Assembly: GCF_000813845.1 (NCBI RefSeq)
Contig: NZ_JWTB01000019.1
Location: 62,001 to 126,000, forward strand
Origin: Pseudarthrobacter phenanthrenivorans
GTDB lineage: Bacteria > Actinomycetota > Actinomycetes > Actinomycetales > Micrococcaceae
Reading direction: 5' to 3'
DNA length: 64,000 nucleotides
Each line of letters opens with the position of its first letter. The stretch's first letter is position 1. This document shows positions 58,460 through 64,000 of the stretch, one piece after another. Position numbers and translations under genes: made by a program. The notes under the pieces are model-generated. The model was not told the DNA's origin, did not search any database, and saw nothing but the letters and a program-made list of their open reading frames with translations.

Positions 58460-60390
58460 GGGACCCCCGCCGCCCTGGGGGTCCCGGCCGCGGCGACCTC
58501 CGCCGATACAGCCTCTGCTGCCCGGTGCAGCGCATCCACCTTGGTGAGCCGGGCCCTGATCTCCCGTACGCGCCCTTCCCTTTCCTGTGCATACGAGTTG
58601 GCCGACTTCTGGGCGGCGGCAACAGAATCGGACAGCGAGCGGTGGTATTCATCCGCGATATCGGTGAAGTGGTCCCGGATGGTCCGCTGGACCAGGCGCA
58701 GCCGGTCCTTCAGCTGCTTTCCCACCTGGAACGTCACATCGTCGAGCTGCCGCCGCACCAGGGCCTTCGCTTCGGCCTGGCGGCGCTTCAACCGGTTTTC
58801 CTGGTCGTCCCGGTACGCCTTGCGGCCAAGCAGGAGTCCGGCACCCACCGACAGCGGATTGATCAGGGCCATTCCGAAAATGCCCGTCAGGAGGCCAAAC
58901 ATCAGGACTCCGCCGTACGAACCGCGCATCCCGATCAGGACCTTCTGGACAGGATTCACGCGCCCCGGGTCCAGGTCCGCCATTCCGTCCACCGGGTCCA
59001 GGGCATCACCGGAATCGGCCACATGCAGGACGGGCAGCGACACCTCGTCAGCGGCGAAGTGTGCCGCCACCTGCCCGGCAAGCCATTGCGCCCGCTCACT
59101 GGTCCAGACAAAGGTGTCCGAGACCGCGTCGGCCACGCATTCCTCGAGCCATTGGGAGAATTCGGCCCAGACGGGTCCGGGATCGCCCTGGTCGATGGCA
59201 TTTTCGGCTTCCTTTTGGATGTGGCGCAGCCGGTCCCGAAGGTCGTACTCCATGTCCGCGATGAGGTCGTTGATGCCGTCGCTGAGGGTCAGCTGCCAAC
59301 GCGCTGAACGCTTCCTCAACTCATCTGCCTCGGTCTTGGCCTGTTCCAGGGCGGCCAGCATTTCAGGCTTGCCCTCCGGGTTCTCCAGTGCCCCAAGCTC
59401 GGACTGCAGCGACAGCCGGAGATTTTCGGTGACGGACAGCAGGTCCTGGCTGACGGAGTGGCGCTGGATGCGCTCCGCCTTGCCGACGACGTCGTTGCGG
59501 AGGTGGGTGACGAGGTCCGGGAAACCCGATTCGGCATTGAGTTCGCTGTCCTGCAATCGCGAGGCCTCGAGGCGCAGGTCTGCGGAGAGCGGAAAGAGCG
59601 GAATACCCGGGGCGACCTGGTCCAGGTGCTCCCTGTCCAGCTCCTCCACCCGCCGCCAGTCCGGGTAGAGATCGGTTTTGGACAGGACGGCGGCGACGCT
59701 GGGGGTGATACGCATGGCCTGCCGCAGGAACCGCAGCTCCGGTTCCGTGTATTCCTGGGAGGCATCCGAGACCATCAGCAGGGCGTCGGCTGTGGGAAGG
59801 GCGGTGAGGGTGGTCAGCGTGTGCGTGGAGCCCATGCCGCCCACGCCCGGAGAATCGATGATGGTGAGCCCGCCGGTAAGGATCCGGCGGGGCAGGCAGA
59901 CTTCGGCAGCCGCGAGCTTCCGGCTGTTGCCAGGATTGCCCTGCTCCGACACGAGCGCGGGCAGTTCCGAGAGATCCACCGGCCTGCGCTCCACGCTGCC
60001 GTCCCTGCCGTCGGCCGCTTCCGTCCCGGACGGACTGTCCGCGGGAACCAGGACGGCGGCCGAAGCCGGTTCGCCGTAGCGGACGATGGTTGGGAGTGCG
60101 GTGGCAATATCGTCATCCACCGGGCATACGGGCGCGTTCACCAGGGCATTGATGAGCTTGCTCTTGCCTTGTTTGAACTCCCCCACCACGATGACCCTGA
60201 CGCTGGGGTCCTTCAGCCGGGCCATGGCTTGCTCCAGCCGCCGGCGCAGGTCCGCGCGGTCCCCGCCGCCCACCAGCCGCAGGCCTTCCTCCACCAGCTT
60301 CACCAGCTGTCCGGCGGCCGCAGGCCCAACCGGCCCGGCCAGTCCTCCTTCTGCCACAGCGTGCGTCCTTCCACTGCCGAAACCTGTCAC
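58456..60390 (-). CDS. Dynamin-like membrane GTPase, IniA-type
   Basis: A 644-residue dynamin-like protein. The P-loop is VVGEFKQGKSKLINALVNAP (Lys76, Ser77), the G2 Thr lies in DIATALPTIVRYG, G3 is TIIDSPGVGGMGSTH, and G4 VLSKTDLYPDW. A long helical stalk follows. Near residues 498-530 a helical hairpin (GGVLMFGLLTGIFGMALINP then AGLLLGRKAY) forms the membrane paddle. The C-terminus is coiled coil. Mycobacterial IniA is a membrane-fission dynamin induced by wall-synthesis inhibitors, and this looks like its relative. The GTG start lies 89 bp after the IniB-like gene; a hairpin lies in that gap. Confidence 0.85.
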   Translation of the reverse strand: MTGFGSGRTHAVAEGGLAGPVGPAAAGQLVKLVEEGLRLVGGGDRADLRRRLEQAMARLKDPSVRVIVVGEFKQGKSKLINALVNAPVCPVDDDIATALPTIVRYGEPASAAVLVPADSPSGTEAADGRDGSVERRPVDLSELPALVSEQGNPGNSRKLAAAEVCLPRRILTGGLTIIDSPGVGGMGSTHTLTTLTALPTADALLMVSDASQEYTEPELRFLRQAMRITPSVAAVLSKTDLYPDWRRVEELDREHLDQVAPGIPLFPLSADLRLEASRLQDSELNAESGFPDLVTHLRNDVVGKAERIQRHSVSQDLLSVTENLRLSLQSELGALENPEGKPEMLAALEQAKTEADELRKRSARWQLTLSDGINDLIADMEYDLRDRLRHIQKEAENAIDQGDPGPVWAEFSQWLEECVADAVSDTFVWTSERAQWLAGQVAAHFAADEVSLPVLHVADSGDALDPVDGMADLDPGRVNPVQKVLIGMRGSYGGVLMFGLLTGIFGMALINPLSVGAGLLLGRKAYRDDQENRLKRRQAEAKALVRRQLDDVTFQVGKQLKDRLRLVQRTIRDHFTDIADEYHRSLSDSVAAAQKSANSYAQEREGRVREIRARLTKVDALHRAAEAVSAEVAAAGTPRAAGVP

Positions 60391-60426
60391 GGTGCCGAAA
60401 ATCCCGCCGTCGGTGGTACTGGAAGA

Positions 60427-60456
60427 GCCCGCAGGCGGCGGATGCCTCCTGCGGGC
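60427..60456 (-). terminator. Intra-operon hairpin between the iniB-like and iniA-like genes
   Basis: GCCCGCAGG pairs with CCTGCGGGC around a 12-nt loop within the 89-bp gap. No T-run follows, so it is more likely a partial terminator or an mRNA-stabilising stem that sets more IniB-like than GTPase product. Confidence 0.55.
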
Positions 60457-60479
60457 GTTTGCTTCCCGGGACCAGCCTG

Positions 60480-61538
60480 TTACAGCGCGGTGGAGTCGTC
60501 AACCACTGAATCGTCAATAATGGCGTGGTTGTCCAGGTCCACATCGGTGTGGGTGGAGTTGTCCTCCGTGAAGTCGAGTTGGTTGTCCGCCACCACCAGG
60601 TTGTCCTGGACGATGGTTGTGGCGGCGTTGTCCTGGAACGAATCGTCCACCTGCACGTCCGTGGTGGCGGAGTTGTCCTGGTTGAACGAGTCGTCAACCG
60701 CGGTGGAGTTGTCCTGGTTGAACGAGTCGTCAACCGCCACCGTGTTTTCCGTGGAGTTGTCGGAGTTGTCGTTGAAGGAGTCCGTCAGGTCCACGTCGGT
60801 GCTGACGGAATGGTCGGAGTTGTCCGAGTTGTCGTTGAAGGAATCGTCCGCATCCAGGCTGAGATCAGTGTTGAAGGCGTCGGAGATGTGCGTCTCCTCG
60901 TTGCCGACGCTGACGCTGCCGCCGGCGTGGATCGAGTTGTCCGTTGAGTTGTCGGTGGAATTGTCGGTGTTGTAGGAATCCCTGATGTTGTTCGAATCCC
61001 TGACGCTGGCGTCGTCGCCTGCTGCCACGGCCCGGTCCCCGGTCGCGACGGCGGCCGCATTGTCGAACCACTGCTCCACGTCACCGTCCGCCCAGATGTT
61101 CTGGTGGACCGACTGGTCCGTAACGGTGTCCCGGTCATCGAGCATGGTGGTGCTCGTGGTGTAGGAGAAGTGGTTCACCACATGATGGAGCTGCTGCACC
61201 GCGTACGCATGGTCATCGCCGCCGTACCCCGCACCCTGTCCACCGGCATGGACGGCGGCCGCGCTCCCGGAGTGCGCGGCAGACGCGTTCACCTGTCCAG
61301 CCCAGGCGCTGTTGCCGCCACTGCTGGCGTATCCCCGGTCAAGTGCGGGGGCACTGACGCTGATGGGCGCGTAATCCAGGACGACGGGCATGGCCGCATC
61401 CACGTCAGCCGAGCACACGTTGGCCAGGCCGTGTTCCGCCAGGGTCTTTTCCGGGTTGTCCAGGAAATTCTGGATGGCCTTCCGGTTGCCGAAAAGATGC
61501 ATCAGGAACTGGACAAGGTCGTTGGCGAGTGTTGGCAT
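60480..61538 (-). CDS. IniB-like protein with acidic Asn/Asp-repeat tail
   Basis: A 352-residue protein. Residues 1-57 form the IniB N-terminal domain (ANDLVQFLMHLFGNRKAIQNF, then EHGLANVCSADVDAAMPVVLDYAP). A Gly/Ala/Ser-rich linker to about residue 110 is followed by a low-complexity tail. The tail repeats (D)DSFN-DNSDNS and VDDSFNQDNS(T/A) units, has no Lys, Arg, Pro, Cys or Trp after residue 186, and should be highly acidic and disordered or only ordered with cations. The ATG at 61538 has TGAGGA upstream. It is the first gene before two dynamin GTPases. No membrane segment or signal peptide is seen. Confidence 0.8.
   Translation of the reverse strand: MPTLANDLVQFLMHLFGNRKAIQNFLDNPEKTLAEHGLANVCSADVDAAMPVVLDYAPISVSAPALDRGYASSGGNSAWAGQVNASAAHSGSAAAVHAGGQGAGYGGDDHAYAVQQLHHVVNHFSYTTSTTMLDDRDTVTDQSVHQNIWADGDVEQWFDNAAAVATGDRAVAAGDDASVRDSNNIRDSYNTDNSTDNSTDNSIHAGGSVSVGNEETHISDAFNTDLSLDADDSFNDNSDNSDHSVSTDVDLTDSFNDNSDNSTENTVAVDDSFNQDNSTAVDDSFNQDNSATTDVQVDDSFQDNAATTIVQDNLVVADNQLDFTEDNSTHTDVDLDNHAIIDDSVVDDSTAL
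60670..60741 (-). repeat. 36-bp tandem repeat in the iniB-like gene
   Basis: Two units (60670-60705 and 60706-60741) are identical except for the last few bases and encode VDDSFNQDNSTA and VDDSFNQDNSAT-like text. Further shorter relatives lie at about 60757 and 60815. Slippage here would change tail length by 12 residues. Confidence 0.8.
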
Positions 61539-61687
61539 GTGCGTGGTCCTCACATCTTCGTCGAGTTCTGGATCATGCGGCGAACGGATCCGGTTGGCTT
61601 AAACCTAGGTTCCTTGCCGGGACGGGGCATCGGGGCGCGTCCCCCCTGCCCGCAGGTTCGGCTCCGGGGCCCGGAGGCCTCCGGCGG

Positions 61688-61703
61688 TAGGGGTACTAGG
61701 GGT
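61688..61703 (-). promoter_or_regulatory. TAGGGGT direct repeat upstream of the iniB-like gene
   Basis: TAGGGGT occurs at 61688-61694 and 61697-61703, 9 bp apart, at the end of the luxR-type gene and about 150 bp before the iniB-like ATG. On the coding strand it reads ACCCCTA twice. The 9-bp period is close to one helical turn. A palindrome AACCTAGGTT lies at 61602-61611 in the same 164-bp gap. Confidence 0.4.
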
Positions 61704-63787
61704 CACTCCTGTTGCGGATTCAGTGGCTGCTGGTTGTCCACACCCAGCGCCAGGCGCAGCCTGGTCAAGAGGTCGGAGCGGTTCTCAGCGCCCAGGCGGC
61801 GCCGGATGCGGGCAATATGGTGCTCCGCGGTCCGGGGCGAAATATAGATCGCCTCACCAATTTCCCGGTAGGTCTTGCCTTCCAGCACCAGCCTGGCCAC
61901 CTCCTTCTCCCGTTCGCTCAGTCCCGACGCATCCGATTGGGCCCGGCTGCCCGCAGTCTCCGCCGCTCCCGGCCGCAGGTCCGCGGCACGGGAGGCAGCA
62001 CCGGCAGGAGGGCCCTGTGGGTGCAGGTCCCTGGCACAGGCCAGCAGGCGCATCATGTCGCGTCGTTCATCGGCACGTGCGGCCGCGTGCCCGGCGAGCC
62101 TCGCCCCTTCCCAGGGCATTCCCACGGCACCCAGCAGCCGTGCAGCGCCCTCCACATCAGCCGGACGGAACCGCCCGGCCAGTACGGACACCCAGGCTTT
62201 GCCTGCCGTGGCCAGGACCGCGGCTAGCTGGCTGTGGGCGGACGCCCGGGCCAGCGCCGTGGCGTGCGGGGCAAGATCGGCGGGACTCTCGTTCAGCAGC
62301 GCTGCCTGGACCGCGGCCCAGTGCAGCGGCACGGCCCACAGGGCGGGGTCGTCCAGCTGGCCCAGCAATTTCCACGCCTCGTCCAGGTACTGCGCCACAC
62401 GGGGTGTTTCGCGGAGCCGGGCGGCCGCGATGAGCAGTTCCCCCCACGGCAGCAGGCTGTACAGGTCTACGGACGTGTGGAGCATGGCCTCGCGTGCCCG
62501 TTCCCACGCCCGGAGCAGTTCGGGTACGTCACCGTTGCGGCGGGCCAGTCCTACTTCCAGAGCCGCACACATGAACTCGTCGCGCGGGACCAGGGGCCAC
62601 GGGTTGGCTTTGGCGGCTTCAGTGGCGGCGAGCCTGGCCTCCTCGGGTTTGTCCTGCATCATGGCGGCCCAGCCCTGGAGCAGCAGGAGCCGGGGCTGGG
62701 CGGAATTTCCCCCCTGCCCCGCTGCCGCCGCCGACCGGCAGACAGTCTCCGCGAGGTGGGGGTCACCACTGTGAAGGGCCAGCAGGGCTGCGAGGGCTGC
62801 CGGCGTTTCAGGCAGCGGAAGTGCGATGCGCGCAGAGTTCAGCATGTCCGAGGCGTGGATCAGCAGGGATATTCCCTGGTGCGGTTTGTCCCCCAGCGAT
62901 GCGATGATGCCCTGGCCGGTCTGGACCAGCGCGGCTGCCAGGAGCGTTGGCGAGGCCGCAGGGGCGTCCGGCTGGAAGATCGACTCCGCACCGGATCTGT
63001 CACCGGCTCCGATCATGGCCACCGCTGCGAGCGGTGCGGAGGGCCCCACCCGGGCAGCGCCCAGCCAGCTGTAGACGTCCGCCGCCCGGGCGAGCATCCC
63101 GCGTTGGGCCCAAACAGAGGCTGCCACGTCTGCCCCGCGCCGCACATCCGGGGGGTCCGGGCTGACCAGGAGGGCGTCGATGATCCGTGCCGCGGCATCA
63201 AGCTCCCCGTCGCCGGCTGCGGCCTGGGCGCGCCTTGCCGCCGTTGCCAGCGGATCGGCGCCGGCCAGGAGCGCCTCCTCGTAGAGCTGGAATGCAAGCC
63301 GCGGGTCACCCTCCAGCGCCGCATCGGCCGCCTGTTCCAGTTCTGCAGCCACCCGGTGGTCGGCGAAGCCGCCACGGGCCAGCTCCCGGGCCAGGCTGCC
63401 AAGCGGTTGTCCGGCCGACATGAAGACCGATACGAGTTCGCGTTGGAGCGCATGCACCTTGGCCGTTGGGGTGCTGGCCAGCAGGGCATGCTGGACAGTT
63501 CCGAGTACCGTGCCGTCCGGCCGCAGCAGGCCCGCGGCCTCCGCCCGGTCCACCAGGGCGTCCAGGTCTTCCACTGTTCCGCTGTCGAGCTTGTGCTGCA
63601 GGTCTGCCGGCAGCGGCCCCGGGAGGGCGAAGCCCACCGAGAGTGCCAGCAGGAGGTCCCGGACGGCGGCCTGTGCACCCCTTAACTGGCTGGCGACCAG
63701 CTCCGTGACGTGGGGTGGATGCCCTTGGTGGTCGGGTGAAGCCTGCAGGGGTACGGGGCGTTCCGCCCGCTGGAGATGCCCGTCCAT
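61703..63787 (-). CDS. LuxR-type regulator with TPR-like domain (IniR-like, no P-loop seen)
   Basis: A 694-residue regulator. The C-terminal 60 residues are a LuxR/FixJ-type HTH (LSEREKEVARLVLEGKTYRE, then ISPRTAEHHIARIRRRLG with the recognition helix). The long middle (about 110-600) is helical and Ala/Leu-rich, like the TPR-like sensor part of MalT/LAL regulators. The first 100 residues (RDLLLALSVGFALPGPLPADL) resemble the winged-helix segment that follows the ATPase in LAL proteins, but I see no Walker A/B motif. Its position just before the IniB-like gene recalls mycobacterial IniR, which has an N-terminal ATPase. The ATG is one base after the upstream gene's stop. Confidence 0.75.
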   Translation of the reverse strand: MDGHLQRAERPVPLQASPDHQGHPPHVTELVASQLRGAQAAVRDLLLALSVGFALPGPLPADLQHKLDSGTVEDLDALVDRAEAAGLLRPDGTVLGTVQHALLASTPTAKVHALQRELVSVFMSAGQPLGSLARELARGGFADHRVAAELEQAADAALEGDPRLAFQLYEEALLAGADPLATAARRAQAAAGDGELDAAARIIDALLVSPDPPDVRRGADVAASVWAQRGMLARAADVYSWLGAARVGPSAPLAAVAMIGAGDRSGAESIFQPDAPAASPTLLAAALVQTGQGIIASLGDKPHQGISLLIHASDMLNSARIALPLPETPAALAALLALHSGDPHLAETVCRSAAAAGQGGNSAQPRLLLLQGWAAMMQDKPEEARLAATEAAKANPWPLVPRDEFMCAALEVGLARRNGDVPELLRAWERAREAMLHTSVDLYSLLPWGELLIAAARLRETPRVAQYLDEAWKLLGQLDDPALWAVPLHWAAVQAALLNESPADLAPHATALARASAHSQLAAVLATAGKAWVSVLAGRFRPADVEGAARLLGAVGMPWEGARLAGHAAARADERRDMMRLLACARDLHPQGPPAGAASRAADLRPGAAETAGSRAQSDASGLSEREKEVARLVLEGKTYREIGEAIYISPRTAEHHIARIRRRLGAENRSDLLTRLRLALGVDNQQPLNPQQE

Positions 63788-63788
63788 G

Positions 63789-64000
63789 TCAGGCCGCCGG
63801 AGGAGTGGTCGGGGCCGTTGCCATGGCGGTTTCTTCAACAGGGGGTGTTGTTTCGGCTGGTGGCGCCTGGGGCGTTGGGCTGGCTTCCGCGGCCAGGTCT
63901 GTTGGGGTCAGGGAAGGTTCGGTGGTGTCCGTAGGACTCGGGCTGTCCGTTGCGGTGGGCGTTCCGGTGTCCCCCGCCGGAGGCTCCGTCGCCCCGGGGG
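63789..64000 (-). CDS. C-terminal tail of an unidentified protein (Pro/Thr/Ala/Glu-rich)
   Basis: An open frame running in from the right edge encodes about 69 residues and stops with TGA at 63789. The tail is low complexity: many Pro, Thr, Ala, Glu and Asp, with repeated PT/PP and few basic residues. It ends ATAPTTPPAA. Nothing here identifies the protein. It is translationally linked to the luxR-type gene (TGACATG). It could be the missing ATPase half of an IniR-like system or an unrelated partner; the window cannot tell. Confidence 0.55.
   Translation of the reverse strand, partial: PGATEPPAGDTGTPTATDSPSPTDTTEPSLTPTDLAAEASPTPQAPPAETTPPVEETAMATAPTTPPAA

Overview
The window is high-GC, densely coded DNA from an actinobacterium. 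Menaquinone genes, a DUF6480 protein, streptogrisin-like and LAXTG-bearing surface proteins, an IniB/dynamin locus and many leaderless genes all fit the Micrococcaceae. Arthrobacter or Pseudarthrobacter is my best guess, from protein resemblance only. I saw no rRNA, tRNA, CRISPR array, transposase or phage gene.

Layout. 0-6.3 kb holds cell-surface and housekeeping enzymes: a DUF305 tail, a low-molecular-weight tyrosine phosphatase, an LCP cell-wall ligase, a Tat-exported PhoD phosphatase flanked by two related intergenic repeats, a histidine phosphatase and an NAD(P)H-hydrate dehydratase. 6.3-14.8 kb holds Hsp20 with an upstream palindrome, an FAD monooxygenase pair, oligopeptidase B, a DUF2945 protein with an SQR-like flavoprotein, and a GNAT acetyltransferase. 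14.8-25.5 kb holds ackA and pta, separated by 7.5 kb that includes a sugar-acid cluster: an L-fuconate dehydratase-like enolase, an aldehyde dehydrogenase and a XylX-type dehydratase in one overlapping operon, plus a GntR regulator and an MFS transporter. I read this as a Weimberg-type route from D-arabinonate/L-fuconate to 2-oxoglutarate. Two nearly identical, covarying hairpin terminators bound the cluster.

25.8-41.3 kb holds a dispersed phenylacetate regulon: a PaaI thioesterase, paaK, a TetR regulator, paaZ, a second thioesterase, and a thiolase/enoyl-CoA hydratase/3-hydroxyacyl-CoA dehydrogenase operon. Four PaaR-like 22-bp operators tie them together. Interspersed are an HtrA lipoprotein protease, a DUF4397 protein, a wall-anchored trypsin-like protease, a tyrosine phosphatase and a GNAT enzyme. 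41.3-46.9 kb holds a pentapeptide-repeat protein, CsbD, a Y-family polymerase with isoleucine at the steric-gate position, a dienelactone hydrolase, an amino-acid permease and a CPBP protease. 46.9-51.9 kb is a CUT1 sugar ABC operon with an unassigned toroid-like enzyme. 52-55.6 kb is a frameshifted VOC gene followed by menB, menE and menA.

56-64 kb ends the window with the most interesting locus. It has two dynamin-like GTPases (IniA- and IniC-like), an IniB-like protein with a long acidic repeat tail, and a LuxR-type regulator resembling the C-terminal part of IniR. Mycobacterial iniBAC answers cell-envelope stress, and this looks like its counterpart here.

Small signals recur across the window: a TAAGC palindrome before three stress-type genes, a 48-nt hairpin repeat present twice with compensatory changes, and a TANNNT box six or seven bases before the start codon of at least ten genes that lack an RBS.
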